64,000 nucleotides of DNA from Bordetella parapertussis (GCA_943331295.2 CALQLA020000016.1:29084-93083); one strand, 5' to 3'; positions 34,208-43,805 are shown, counted from the first letter of the stretch. The notes: generated by a model not told the origin, from the sequence alone. Made by a program: numbers and translations.

Positions 34208-34289
34208 GTTCGCCTCCTTCGCTGTGTTGGCTGCGACGCGCAATCGCGGCCGAAGTGTGGATGGGGTCGCCGCCGGCGCGCGCCCGCGG

Positions 34290-35186
34290 TCAGGCCGGCG
34301 CGACGCCCTTGACCACGGTGCGCCGCATGATCCGCTTGTGCCGGCCCATGTCGAAGTTCCGGATGGCGCGATGGAGCAGGCAGCGGTTGTCCCACATCAG
34401 CACGTCCCCGGGCCGCCACTGCTGCGTGAAGACGAAGCGTGGCTCGGTGGCATGGTCGAGAAGCCCGCGCAGCAGCGCGCGGGCCGCCTCGTCCTCCATG
34501 CCATCGATTCGCACCGCATACATGCCGATGTAGAGCGACCTGGCGCCGGAAGCCGGGTCGGTGCGGACAAGCGCGTGGGTGACCGGCGGCGCGTCGCGGA
34601 TCTCGGCCTCCTTGCCCGGCGGGCCGCCGATGTTGAGGTGCTTCTCGCCATAGCTGTGCACCACCTGCAACCGCTCCAGTTCCCGCTGCCGCTCCGGGGG
34701 CAGCGCGGCGAACGCGTCGATCAGGTTCGCGAACTGGGTGTCACCGCCCGTGGGCGGCAGCGCGACCGCGTGCAGTATCGTGTACGACGGGGGGACGGCG
34801 AAATGGGCACCGTCGGTGTGCCAGTACGCGGTCGCGTGCAGGTACGGCTTGTCTGTCGGATTGCCGTTCTCGTCGACGTTCGAGATCTCGTGCACCGGCG
34901 GCAGCCGCGATCCGTCCTTCAGGCGGCCGACGTGCTCCTGCACCTCGCCGAAGCACTGCGAGAAGGCTTCCTGCTGGTCTGCGGTGAGATCCTGGTCGCG
35001 GATGACGATCACGTGATAGCGCAGGATCGCGGCCCGCAGCGCGGCGGCCAGCGCCGGCGCGATCGGCTGCGAGAGGTCGATCCCGCGGATCTCGGCGGCG
35101 AACGTCGGGAGCAGCGGCGTGACCTGCATCGAACCCGCGCCAGTTTCGGCGCCGCGGGTCGCGGGGAGCGTGGCGTGCGGATTCAT
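34290..35186 (-). CDS. TauD/TfdA family alpha-ketoglutarate-dependent dioxygenase
   Basis: A 298-residue oxygenase, distant paralogue of the enzyme at 29856. Iron-binding HTD in YWHTDGAHF, distal His in NRCLLHRAIRNFD, and the 2-oxoglutarate Arg in RIMRRTVVKG. GGAGG at 35195-35199 selects ATG 35186 over the in-frame ATG at 35201. It lies 20 bases after the prpF-type gene in the 14-gene operon. Inferred role: hydroxylation of the growth substrate before or after CoA activation. Confidence 0.9.
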   Translation of the reverse strand: MNPHATLPATRGAETGAGSMQVTPLLPTFAAEIRGIDLSQPIAPALAAALRAAILRYHVIVIRDQDLTADQQEAFSQCFGEVQEHVGRLKDGSRLPPVHEISNVDENGNPTDKPYLHATAYWHTDGAHFAVPPSYTILHAVALPPTGGDTQFANLIDAFAALPPERQRELERLQVVHSYGEKHLNIGGPPGKEAEIRDAPPVTHALVRTDPASGARSLYIGMYAVRIDGMEDEAARALLRGLLDHATEPRFVFTQQWRPGDVLMWDNRCLLHRAIRNFDMGRHKRIMRRTVVKGVAPA

Positions 35187-35206
35187 CGCGATGTCCTCCA
35201 TCGTTG

Positions 35207-36331
35207 CTAAAGGCGGGAGCGCGACACGAACGCAGTGCCCTCGAGCAGCCGGCGCGCCGTGCGCGAGAATAGCACTTCGTTGACCTTCCATCCGTCGCCG
35301 TCGGCCTCGACGTCGGCGACGATGCCGAGCACGCCGCTGGGATGCCCGATGCGGATCGGCTCGCGCCGCGGCCGCGGGCGGCAGACGTCGTGGACCACGG
35401 TCCCCGCGATCCGCGCCGCGACGCCCAGGCACGTGGCGCCGGTGCCGGCGTAGGCCTGGTGCATGATCGACTCGACGTAGAGGCGCGCCGCGAGATCGAT
35501 GTCGGCCGCGGCAATCTTCCGGCCGGTCAGGTACTCGGTGAAATCGGCAGGCTTCGCCACCGTCACCTGGAACGGCAGCAGGTAGCTGGCGATGCCGGCA
35601 AGCCGGCCGCTCTTCACGCGGATTTCCTCCAGCGTGGCGAGTTGTGCCGTCGACAGCGTCCCGGGGGCCTCGTAGCCGGTGAGGCCGATGTCGGGCGCGC
35701 GGACGAACACGCAGGGGTTGGCGATATCGACGACCGACACCTCCACCGGCGCGGCGAAGCCGGCGAGCTCGATGGCATCGCGGGGCCTGCCCGTGGGCAG
35801 CAGCCGTCCCGTCGCGGCGCCTCCCGTCAGCGAGAAGTCGAGCTGCACCTCCGCGGCGGTGCCGGGCACCCCGTCGATCGCGAAGTCGCCCTCGGTGACC
35901 GGCCGGCCGTCCTGCACCTGCACCTTGATGCGGAGGATCTTTCCCGTGTTGGTGTTGTGCACGCGGACGACCGTCCACGGCGCGACGGCCGGGACCATCC
36001 CCTCCTCGATCGCATACGGCCCGACGGCGGCCGAGATGTTGCCGCAGTTGGTATCGAAGCTCACGACGGGGTGCTCGACGCTGACCTGCGCGATCGTGTA
36101 GTCGACGTCGGCGCCGGCGATCGTCGGCGGGCCGATGATCGCGCACTTGCTCGTCAGGTAGTGCGAGCCGCCGAGGCCGTCGATCTGCCGCTTGTCCGGG
36201 CTGCCGAACAGCGCGAGGAGGAAGCGCTCGCGCGCCGCGGGCTCCGCGGGCACGTCGCGCGTCGCGATGAACACGGCCTTGCTCGAGCCGCCGCGCATGA
36301 TTACCGTCCGCACCGCCAGTTGACCGCCCAT
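35207..36331 (-). CDS. PrpF-family isomerase (aconitate/oxalomesaconate tautomerase-like)
   Basis: A 374-residue protein of the PrpF family, which uses a diaminopimelate-epimerase fold to move double bonds in substrates such as 2-methylaconitate or 4-oxalomesaconate. Visible: MRGGSSKAVFI at the start, the half-domain cores SFDTNCGNISAAVGP (with the active-site cysteine) and THE later SIMHQAYAGTGATCLGVAARI, plus NTNTGK. GGAGG upstream fixes the ATG at 36331. Together with MmgE/PrpD proteins nearby it points to a tricarboxylate or unsaturated dicarboxylate intermediate. Confidence 0.9.
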   Translation of the reverse strand: MGGQLAVRTVIMRGGSSKAVFIATRDVPAEPAARERFLLALFGSPDKRQIDGLGGSHYLTSKCAIIGPPTIAGADVDYTIAQVSVEHPVVSFDTNCGNISAAVGPYAIEEGMVPAVAPWTVVRVHNTNTGKILRIKVQVQDGRPVTEGDFAIDGVPGTAAEVQLDFSLTGGAATGRLLPTGRPRDAIELAGFAAPVEVSVVDIANPCVFVRAPDIGLTGYEAPGTLSTAQLATLEEIRVKSGRLAGIASYLLPFQVTVAKPADFTEYLTGRKIAAADIDLAARLYVESIMHQAYAGTGATCLGVAARIAGTVVHDVCRPRPRREPIRIGHPSGVLGIVADVEADGDGWKVNEVLFSRTARRLLEGTAFVSRSRL

Positions 36332-36354
36332 GCCCTGCCTCCGTTCGTCCCGGT

Positions 36355-37518
36355 TCACGCCGCCTTGCCGCGGTATCCCAGTTCCCACTCGCCGATGATG
36401 GTCTGGTGGATCTCGTTCGTGCCGTCGTAGATCTGCGCGACCTTCGCGTCGCGGAAGATCCGCCCGACGCCGTATTCCTCCGCGACGCCGTACGCGCCGT
36501 GGATCTGGTACGCGTGCTCGGCCGCCTGCATCAGCGCATTGGTCGCGTAGAGCTTCGCGATCGACGCCTCCTCCTGGCAGCGCTCGACGCCGGAGTCGAG
36601 CAGCCACGCGAGGCGCCGCGTGAGCAGCGTCGCGGCGTCGAGCCCGACGCGTATGTCGGCGATCTTGGCCTGGATCAGCTGGTAACGGCCGATCGGCTGG
36701 TCGAAGACCTGCCTTTCGCGCGCATACGCGACGGAGGCGTCGAGGCAGGCGCGGATCTGCCCGACGGCGCGGGCCGCGCACGCGAGGCGCCCGATCTCGG
36801 TCCCGCACATCAGCGACTTGTAGCCCTCGCCTTCCTCGAGCAGCCGGTTGCCCGCGGGCACGCGGACGTTGTCGAAGAACACCTGCGCCGTGCCCTGCGA
36901 GCGGGCGCCGGCCTTGTTGTTGATCGGCGTGATCGAGATGCCGGGCAGGTCCGCGTCGACGATGAACGCGCAGATGCCGCGCATCCCGCGGCTCCGGTCG
37001 ATCGTCCCGTAGGTCAGGAAGAAGTCGGCGTTGCGCGCATTGCTGATCCACGTCTTGTTGCCGTCCAGCACGTAGCTGTCGCCGTCGCGCCGGACCGTGG
37101 TTTCCATCTTGCGCACGATGTCGGTGCCCGAATGGGGCTCGGTGACGCCGGTGGCGCCGAAGATCCTGCCCTGGCACAGCGGCGTCAGGTACTTCCGCTT
37201 CAGTGCCTCGGAGCCGTAGAGCAGGATCGGCCGCCCGAGCGAGCAGCTCGGCCAGCCGGCGATCACCGCGGTCATCACGTCGACGCGCGCCAGTTCCTCG
37301 AGCAGCAGCGACAGCGTGACGTAGTCGAGCCCGACGCCGCCGTACTCCTCCGGGATCACGCCGCCGACGAGCCCGAGCGCGCCCATCTTCTCCGCCAGCG
37401 CGCGCGGATAGTGCTCGTCGCGGTCGAAGGCGGCGGCGTGCGGCGCGACCTCGTTCCGCGCGAACGCGCGCGCCACGTCGAGCAGTGCTTCCTGTTCCGG
37501 AGTGATCGAGAAATCCAT
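36355..37518 (-). CDS. acyl-CoA dehydrogenase family protein
   Basis: A 387-residue FAD enzyme. The three ACAD domains are recognisable: N-terminal helices (EQEALLDVARAFARNEV), the FAD-binding middle GATGVTEPHSGTDI and WISNARNADFFLTYG, and C-terminal QVFDQPIGRYQLIQ and YQIHGAYGVAEEY. At the usual catalytic-base motif YEGT this protein reads YDGTNEIHQ, so Glu is replaced by Asp. It may dehydrogenate a CoA thioester formed by the neighbouring CoA-transferases. Homologues with a changed base can catalyse other reactions, such as 3-sulfinopropionyl-CoA desulfination, so the reaction is left open. Confidence 0.9.
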   Translation of the reverse strand: MDFSITPEQEALLDVARAFARNEVAPHAAAFDRDEHYPRALAEKMGALGLVGGVIPEEYGGVGLDYVTLSLLLEELARVDVMTAVIAGWPSCSLGRPILLYGSEALKRKYLTPLCQGRIFGATGVTEPHSGTDIVRKMETTVRRDGDSYVLDGNKTWISNARNADFFLTYGTIDRSRGMRGICAFIVDADLPGISITPINNKAGARSQGTAQVFFDNVRVPAGNRLLEEGEGYKSLMCGTEIGRLACAARAVGQIRACLDASVAYARERQVFDQPIGRYQLIQAKIADIRVGLDAATLLTRRLAWLLDSGVERCQEEASIAKLYATNALMQAAEHAYQIHGAYGVAEEYGVGRIFRDAKVAQIYDGTNEIHQTIIGEWELGYRGKAA

Positions 37519-37538
37519 CGTCCTGGTCGTTGCCGTGG

Positions 37539-38894
37539 TCAGTCGAAATGCGCGCGCAGCCATGCGCCCGCGTCGGGAATGCGGTCGAAGCGCCACAGGT
37601 CGGCGAGCATCGCCGCCGCGTTCGCGGGCACCAGCGCGGCGAACTTGCGGCCGAGATCCTCGTCGGTCATCGGATTGGCCGGATTGCCCCGCGCGATCGC
37701 CGTCCGCTGGTGCCATGCGCGTCCGTCGGCGGTGGTCACCGTGACGTCGGCCTGCTGCTCGCCGACCGACGCGTCGACGGACACCTGCGTCCGCGCGAGC
37801 AGGTGCCGGACGCTCTCGCGGGCGACGGCGGCGTCGGCGAATGCCGCCGGCGTCGCGTGCCCGTCGAGGAGTCCTGCTGCGACGCAGTACGCGACGCTGA
37901 ACTTCCCCTGCAGGCCCGTGGCCGGGACCGCGATGCCGGCGACCTTCGGCGCGAGGACGTTCACGCGGCAGGCGATCGCCGCGACGTCGCGCCAGCCGGC
38001 GCCGGCGCGCGCGAGCGCGGCGTGGATCGCGATCGCGGCGTCGACCGCGGCGTGCGTGATCATGCACGAGGCGTGCGGCTTGAACGAGTTCGCCATGATC
38101 GCGTACGGCGCGCCCCAGCGCGCGGCGACGTCGCGCCAGCCTGTCAGGTGCGCGCCGACCAGCGTATCCGCATAGCCGACCTCGGCGTCGAGCAGCCCCA
38201 CCGGCCCGGTGAAGCCTCCGGCGGCGAGCCGGGCGGCAAGCACGCCGCCCGCGGCAGTCCGCCCCAGCTGCAGCGACTTCGACATCGTGCCGAACGCACC
38301 GATGAAACCGGCGCCACCGGTCATCGCCACCGCCATCGCATGGGCTGCCTGCGCGGATGGCAGCCGCATGCCGAGCGCCGCCGCCAGCGCGGCACCGGCG
38401 TGACCCAGCACGCCGGAAACATGCCATCCGCGCGCCGTCAGCGGGCGGCCGAGGAAGTGCCCGAGCGCCGCCTCCATTTCGTAGCCGGCCACGAGCGCGC
38501 GCAGGAACGCCTCGCCGGTGACCGGGTGCCGGCGGGCGACCGCCACCAGCGCCGGCACCACCGACGCGCTGACGTGCACGAGATTGACGTAGTCGGTGTC
38601 GTCGTAGTCGTGGACGTGACCCGCGGTTCCCATCAACAGCGCATCGGCAGGCGCCGGCAGCGCCGGATCCCCCAGCCGGGACGCCGGGCCGCGCGCGGCA
38701 CCGAGCGCCGCGGCGACGATCCGCAGCGGCGGCTCGTCCATGCCGGCGCAGGCCACGCCCAGCCAGTCGACGAGGCAGCGCCGCGCGGCGTGGAGCGCAT
38801 CCGGCGGCACGCCGTTCATCGTCGCCTCGGCACGCGCCGCGAAGGCCGCGAGCGCGGGCACGGCAGGGTTGCCGCGATCGTCACCGCCGCTCAT
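37539..38894 (-). CDS. MmgE/PrpD family protein
   Basis: A 451-residue protein of the 2-methylcitrate dehydratase / cis-aconitate decarboxylase superfamily. Features: the helical N-terminal domain with RCLVDWLGVACAG, the conserved HDYDDTDY-type stretch (VHDYDDTDY), FGTMSKSLQLGRTA with the active-site lysine, and FKPHASCMITHAAVDA. It overlaps the upstream CoA-transferase gene by 4 bases (ATGA). The family handles citrate-like, aconitate-like and iminodisuccinate-type substrates. A paralogue lies at 47034. Confidence 0.9.
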   Translation of the reverse strand: MSGGDDRGNPAVPALAAFAARAEATMNGVPPDALHAARRCLVDWLGVACAGMDEPPLRIVAAALGAARGPASRLGDPALPAPADALLMGTAGHVHDYDDTDYVNLVHVSASVVPALVAVARRHPVTGEAFLRALVAGYEMEAALGHFLGRPLTARGWHVSGVLGHAGAALAAALGMRLPSAQAAHAMAVAMTGGAGFIGAFGTMSKSLQLGRTAAGGVLAARLAAGGFTGPVGLLDAEVGYADTLVGAHLTGWRDVAARWGAPYAIMANSFKPHASCMITHAAVDAAIAIHAALARAGAGWRDVAAIACRVNVLAPKVAGIAVPATGLQGKFSVAYCVAAGLLDGHATPAAFADAAVARESVRHLLARTQVSVDASVGEQQADVTVTTADGRAWHQRTAIARGNPANPMTDEDLGRKFAALVPANAAAMLADLWRFDRIPDAGAWLRAHFD

Positions 38895-40072
38895 GGCGCC
38901 ACCACGCGCGCGCGGCGCAGCGCCGGCAGCTCGGCGGCGCGCCCGAGCAGGCGCCCGATCACGTCGTCGTTGTCCTCGCCGAGGGTCGGCTGCAGTTCGC
39001 GGATCGGCGGACGGCGGTACCCGGCCACCGCGAGCGGCGAGCGCAGCAGCGGGACCTCGCCGAAGCGGGGATGGGCCAGCGTGGTGACGAGTTCGCGCTC
39101 TCCCATCAGCGGCAGCGCAGCGACATCGGCGAGATTCAGCACGGGTGTCGCCGCCACGCCGACCCGCTGCAGCGCATCCGCGGCGTCCCAGCGCGGCCGT
39201 TCCGCCAGCCATGCGCGCAGCCGCCGCTCGATGGCCGGCGCCTCGCGCTTGCGCATCGCCGCATCGTGGCCGGGATCGCAGTCGAGCATCGCGGCCAGCG
39301 CCGGCCAGGCAGCGTCGTCGGCACCCGCGACGAACAGGTCGCCGTCGCGGCAGGCGAACACGCCGAACGGCGCGGCCTCCGGGTGGGCGTTGCCGATCCG
39401 CGACCCGGCACCCGAGGCGCCGCCCGCGTCCGCATCGACGGTCGGCCACAGCCACGCGAGCGACCACGCGCCCATGTCGAACAGCGCCGTGTCGAGGAAG
39501 GCGCTCTCGCCGGGGACGCGGCTCACGACCGCGCTCACGACCGCCAGCGCGGAGGCGCCGGCCGTCAGCAGGTCGCAGACCGACGGCCCGCCCTTCAACG
39601 GCGGGTCGGCAGGCTCCCCGGTCGCATCCATGATCCCGGCCAGCCCCTGCACCACGGTGTCGAAGGCGCGCTTGCCGCGCAGCGGCCCCGACTCGCCGAA
39701 GCCCTTCGCCGAGCAGTAGACGATCGACGGATTGGCGGCCCGGCAGGCCTCGTACCCGATGCCCCAGTTGTCCATCGTGCCGGCCGCGAAGTTCTCGATG
39801 ACGACGTCGGCGTGGCCGACCAGCGCGAGAAAGATGCGCCGGCCTTCGGGATCCTGGACCCGCAGCGCGAGGCTGCGCTTGTTGTAGTTGTTGACGTGGA
39901 AGAGGTAGCCGGCGTCACCGTAGCGCAGGCCCAGGCTGCGGGAATTCTCGCCGTCGAGCGGTTCGACCTTGATGACCTCGGCGCCCAGGTCGGCGAGGAA
40001 GCGCGCGGCATAGGGCCCCGCGGTGCTGATGCCGAGGTCGAGCACGCGGATCCCGTCAAGCGGCAGCGGCAT
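38891..40072 (-). CDS. CaiB/BaiF class III CoA-transferase (1)
   Basis: A 393-residue family III CoA-transferase. Conserved start (RVLDLGISTAGPYAARFLADLGAEVIKVEP), the CoA-binding NYNKRSLAL, and the region of the catalytic aspartate LDTALFDMGAW. The family passes CoA between carboxylic acids through an aspartyl-CoA anhydride. It overlaps the second transferase by 17 bases and the MmgE/PrpD gene by 4. Three different members in a row suggest either heteromeric enzymes or successive CoA-transfer steps. Confidence 0.93.
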   Translation of the reverse strand: MPLPLDGIRVLDLGISTAGPYAARFLADLGAEVIKVEPLDGENSRSLGLRYGDAGYLFHVNNYNKRSLALRVQDPEGRRIFLALVGHADVVIENFAAGTMDNWGIGYEACRAANPSIVYCSAKGFGESGPLRGKRAFDTVVQGLAGIMDATGEPADPPLKGGPSVCDLLTAGASALAVVSAVVSRVPGESAFLDTALFDMGAWSLAWLWPTVDADAGGASGAGSRIGNAHPEAAPFGVFACRDGDLFVAGADDAAWPALAAMLDCDPGHDAAMRKREAPAIERRLRAWLAERPRWDAADALQRVGVAATPVLNLADVAALPLMGERELVTTLAHPRFGEVPLLRSPLAVAGYRRPPIRELQPTLGEDNDDVIGRLLGRAAELPALRRARVVAP

Positions 40073-41270
40073 GCGCGGCCTCCGTGTCCTCGCGCAGCAC
40101 GGCGTCGCGCAGCCAGCGCTCGTACTGCGCCGGTTCGATGCCCGCATGGTCGACGACCAGGCGGCGCGTCGCGGCGCCGAGCGACGCGGCGCCGGCGCGT
40201 ATCGCCAGCGGCCTGCCGTCGCGATGAAATACGCCGCCGGTGATCGCCACCCCGTCGTCGCGGCGCAGCAGGCCGCGCGCGACGAACTGCGGATGCGCGA
40301 GCACGTCGGCAAGCGCAAGGATCGGCCCGGAAGGAATGCCCTGCGCGTCGAGTTCCGCTTCGACTTCATGCGCGGTGCGCACCGCCGTCCAGCGGCCGAT
40401 CTCCGCATCCAGCGCGGCGACGTTGCGGACGCGCGCCTCCTGCGTCGCGTACTGCGGATCGCGCGCGAGATCGGCCCGCCCGATCGCCGTCACCAGGCGC
40501 TGCCACGTCGGCTCGTTGCCCGCGCAGATCACCACCCAGCCGTCGCTGCACGGATAGGTGTTCCACGGCGCCGCCATCAGGTGGCGGTTGCCGAGGCCCT
40601 CCGGCGAACGTCCCGACAGGAAGTATGCAGGGAACGCCGACGTCAGCAGGCTGATCGCCGCGTCGAACATCGCGAGGTCGAGATGTCCGCCGCGGCCGGA
40701 GGACTCCTTCGCGCGCAGGTCGGCGAGGATCGACGTCGCGGCGTACATCGCCGCGACGTGCGTCACGATCGCCCCGGCCACCCGCACCGGCGGCCGTCCC
40801 GGATGCCCGGTCGTCGACATGATCCCGGACATCGCCTGCAGGCCTTCCTCGCCGGCCTTCCAGTCCGCCTGCGCGCCGCCGGTGCCGAACGGCGTGCACG
40901 CGGCGAGCGTCACGCGGGGGAACTTCTCGGCGAGGCTGCCATCGGGATACAGCCGCGCGAGCGCGGCCATCCCGTCGCGGTCGGCGACGACGATCTCGAC
41001 GCGGGCGAGGATCGCGTCGAGCACGGCCCGCGCCGCCGGATGGCCGAGGTCGCAGCAGGCCGATTGCTTGCTGCCGCTGACGAGGTGGAAGAGATCCATC
41101 CCGGTGCCGGATGGCGCGGCGCCGGCACGCAGCGGGTCGCCGGAGGGCGGCTCCAGCTTGTAGACGGGGCAGCCGACGTCCGCCAGCAGCTTCGCCGCGA
41201 GCGTGGCGGACCCGAACCCCGTCGCGAGTTCGAGCACCGCGTGCCCGGCGAACCGGCCCGGTGGACTCAT
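40056..41270 (-). CDS. CaiB/BaiF class III CoA-transferase (2)
   Basis: A 404-residue member with a less conserved N-terminus (HAVLELATGFGSATLAAKLLADVGCPVYKLEP), a CoA-site segment SGSKQSACCDL in place of the usual N(R/K)-GK motif, and the catalytic-Asp region HLDLAMFDAAISLL. The altered CoA-binding loop suggests it may act as a partner subunit or on an unusual substrate. The ATG at 41270 overlaps the stop of the third transferase by 4 bases. Confidence 0.9.
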   Translation of the reverse strand: MSPPGRFAGHAVLELATGFGSATLAAKLLADVGCPVYKLEPPSGDPLRAGAAPSGTGMDLFHLVSGSKQSACCDLGHPAARAVLDAILARVEIVVADRDGMAALARLYPDGSLAEKFPRVTLAACTPFGTGGAQADWKAGEEGLQAMSGIMSTTGHPGRPPVRVAGAIVTHVAAMYAATSILADLRAKESSGRGGHLDLAMFDAAISLLTSAFPAYFLSGRSPEGLGNRHLMAAPWNTYPCSDGWVVICAGNEPTWQRLVTAIGRADLARDPQYATQEARVRNVAALDAEIGRWTAVRTAHEVEAELDAQGIPSGPILALADVLAHPQFVARGLLRRDDGVAITGGVFHRDGRPLAIRAGAASLGAATRRLVVDHAGIEPAQYERWLRDAVLREDTEAAHAAAA

Positions 41271-42442
41271 GGCGCGTCGGGGATCGGCGCGCCGCCGACC
41301 CGGGCGCTGTCGAGCAGCGGCGGCGACGCCCGCAGCGCGAAGGCGTTGGATCCGTCGGCCATCCGCATGTGGAAGGGAAAACCGAGCTGCGGGATCTCGA
41401 TGCCGAGCGCGGGCAGCGGCTGCGTCTGGAAGCAGTCCCGCTGCGCCGCCTGTTTCGATGCGAACCATTCCTCGGGCGTGTAGACGGGACAGATCGGGAG
41501 CCCCAGGTCGCGGAAGCGCTCGGCCCAGCGGTCCCGGTCGTCGCTTGCGATCAGTTCGGCGAGGAAGCGGCGATAGTCGTCGCTGCGCGTGCCGTGCGCC
41601 GTCAGCCGGTCCGCCTCGGTCTCCGCCGGGTTGACGAGGTCCTCGCGCCCGAACGCGCGGCAGCAGCGCGCCCACAGGTCGCGCTCCAGCAGCGAGACGG
41701 TGAGGTAGCGGCCGTCGCGCGCCCGGTAGATGTTGTAGCGCGGGTTGCCGCCCCAGCCTTCAACCCGCCCGGCGTCGCCGCTCCCGCGCGCGGCGAACAC
41801 CTGCGTCATGTGGACGCTCGACCACGACGACAACGCGTCCAGCATCGACACGTCGACGAACGAGCCCGTTCCGGTCGCGCGCGCGGCGATGATCCCGGCA
41901 AGGATGGCCGCGATCGCGGCGGTGCTGCCGGCGTAATCCGCCATCAGCACGTTCGGCATCTGCGGAACCTGGCCTTCGTGCATCTGCAGCATGCCGCTCA
42001 TGCCCGCGATGTTGAGGTCGTGTCCGGCGACGCCGGCAAGGTCGCCGGTCTGGCCGTACCCGGTGATCGCGCAATAGACGATTCGCGGGTTGACCGCGCG
42101 CAGCGCGTCGTAGCCGATCCCCAGCCGATCGGCGGTGCCGGGTCGGAAGCTCTCGACGACCACGTCGACGTCGGCGACCCGCCGCAGCAGCTCCGCGCGA
42201 TCCGTCCCGCTCTTCAAGTCGAGCGCAAGGCTCCCCTTGTTGCGGTTGACGTTGCAGAAGTAGACGCTTTCGCTGCGCCCCCCCGCCTCGTACCGCGGCG
42301 CGGCCTCGCGCACCGTGTCGCCGGTGCCGGGACGCTCGATCTTCAGCACGGAGGCGCCGAGGTCGGCCAGCGTCATCGTGCACCATGGCCCGGGCAGGTG
42401 GCGGGTAAGGTCGAGGACGCGGACGTCGGCAAGGGGCTGCAA
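41267..42442 (-). CDS. CaiB/BaiF class III CoA-transferase (3)
   Basis: A 391-residue member. RVLDLTRHLPGPWCTMTLADLGASVLKIE at the start, the CoA-binding NRNKGSLAL, and FVDVSMLDALSS around the catalytic aspartate are all canonical, so this is the most typical of the three. The start is TTG at 42442 with GGAG 5 bases upstream; no ATG is available earlier. It follows the TRAP permease gene by 57 bases. Confidence 0.92.
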   Translation of the reverse strand: MQPLADVRVLDLTRHLPGPWCTMTLADLGASVLKIERPGTGDTVREAAPRYEAGGRSESVYFCNVNRNKGSLALDLKSGTDRAELLRRVADVDVVVESFRPGTADRLGIGYDALRAVNPRIVYCAITGYGQTGDLAGVAGHDLNIAGMSGMLQMHEGQVPQMPNVLMADYAGSTAAIAAILAGIIAARATGTGSFVDVSMLDALSSWSSVHMTQVFAARGSGDAGRVEGWGGNPRYNIYRARDGRYLTVSLLERDLWARCCRAFGREDLVNPAETEADRLTAHGTRSDDYRRFLAELIASDDRDRWAERFRDLGLPICPVYTPEEWFASKQAAQRDCFQTQPLPALGIEIPQLGFPFHMRMADGSNAFALRASPPLLDSARVGGAPIPDAP

Positions 42443-42499
42443 GGGGACTCCGGGGACGATGGACGGCAGGTTCGTAAAGGGGGCGGCGCGACGACGGGG

Positions 42500-43789
42500 T
42501 CAGCGCACCATGTACGAAGGCAGCCACGTGGAGATGAGCGGGAACGCCAGCAGCAGCGCGAGCGTGATGAACTCCCAGGCGAGCAGGTACGCCGTGCCGC
42601 GGAATACGGTGCCGACGGGGACGCCGGTGGCCCCGCTCACGACGAACACGTTCATGCCCACCGGCGGCGTGATGAGGCCGATCTCCACCAGCTTGACGAC
42701 GATCACGCCGAACCAGATCGGATCGAAGCCGAGCGACGTCACCAGCGGGAACGTCACCGGCAGCGTGATCAGCAGGATCGCCACCTGGTCCATCAGCATG
42801 CCGAGGATCAGGTACACGACGATCACGAGCGCCATCACCGTCCACCGCGACAGCTGCGCGTCGCGCATCGCCTCGACCAGCTCGGGTGCGACGCGGTTGA
42901 TCGTGAGGAAGTAGCCGAACACCAGCGCGCCGAACACGATGGTCAGCATCATCGACGAGATGCGCAGCGTGTTGACCAGCGCCGACATGGTCGAGGCCTT
43001 GGTGAGGCGCCGCGACAGCACGAGGTAGAGCCAGGTGATCCCGGCCGCCACGGCGGCGGTCTCGGTGGTCGTCGCGACACCCGCGTACAGCGTGAAGAAC
43101 ACCGCGCCGACGATGACCAGGAAGCCGCGGACCTCCTTCAGCGCAGCCGCCTTCTCCCGCCAGGTCGTCGCCTCGCCGCGGGGCAGCAGCGCGGGCCGCA
43201 GCTTCGCGTAGGCGTAGATCGCGACGATGTAGATCGCGGCCGTCATGACGCCGGGGACGACGCCGGCGATCAGCAGCTTGCCGATCGAGGTCTGGGTCAT
43301 GATCCCGTAGATGATCATCGCGATGCTGGGCGGGATCATCACGGCGAGCGTTCCGGCGACCGCGACCACGCCGGTGGCCATCGGCAGCGAGTAGCCCAGC
43401 TTCCTGAACTCCGGGAGGCTGATGGCGGCCAGCGTGCCCGATGCCGCGGTGCTCGACCCGGACACGGCGGCGAAGCCGGCGCTCGCCAGCACCGAGGCCA
43501 TCGCGACGCCGCCGGGCAGGAACCCGACGATGCGGTTGGCGGCCCCGAAGACGTCGCGCGCCATGCCTCCCTTGTTCATCAGCTCCGCCATCAGGATGAA
43601 GAGCGGGATCGACGCCAGCGTGCTGTCGGCGACCGAGCGATAGGCCGTGGTGGAGAGCTTGCTGACCATGCCGTCGAAGCCGATGGTGGCGCCGATGCCG
43701 ATCGAGCCGCAGAGCGCGAGCGCGAAGGCGATCGGCATCCCGGCGAAGATGCAGACGAGCAGCAGCAGGATGATGGCGGTGGCGAACAT
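42500..43789 (-). CDS. dctM: TRAP transporter large permease DctM
   Basis: A 429-residue permease with about 12 hydrophobic helices: start ATAIILLLLVCIFAGMPIAFALALCGS, conserved PLFILMAELMNKGG, GSSTAASGTLAAISLPEFRKLGY, and late QVAILLITLPVTFPLV plus LITPPVGMNVFVVSG, all DctM hallmarks. It drives sodium-coupled uptake of the ligand delivered by the DctP protein. It is preceded by the small permease with a 16-base gap. Confidence 0.95.
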   Translation of the reverse strand: MFATAIILLLLVCIFAGMPIAFALALCGSIGIGATIGFDGMVSKLSTTAYRSVADSTLASIPLFILMAELMNKGGMARDVFGAANRIVGFLPGGVAMASVLASAGFAAVSGSSTAASGTLAAISLPEFRKLGYSLPMATGVVAVAGTLAVMIPPSIAMIIYGIMTQTSIGKLLIAGVVPGVMTAAIYIVAIYAYAKLRPALLPRGEATTWREKAAALKEVRGFLVIVGAVFFTLYAGVATTTETAAVAAGITWLYLVLSRRLTKASTMSALVNTLRISSMMLTIVFGALVFGYFLTINRVAPELVEAMRDAQLSRWTVMALVIVVYLILGMLMDQVAILLITLPVTFPLVTSLGFDPIWFGVIVVKLVEIGLITPPVGMNVFVVSGATGVPVGTVFRGTAYLLAWEFITLALLLAFPLISTWLPSYMVR

Positions 43790-43805
43790 CGCTGGGGTTC
43801 CGGGG

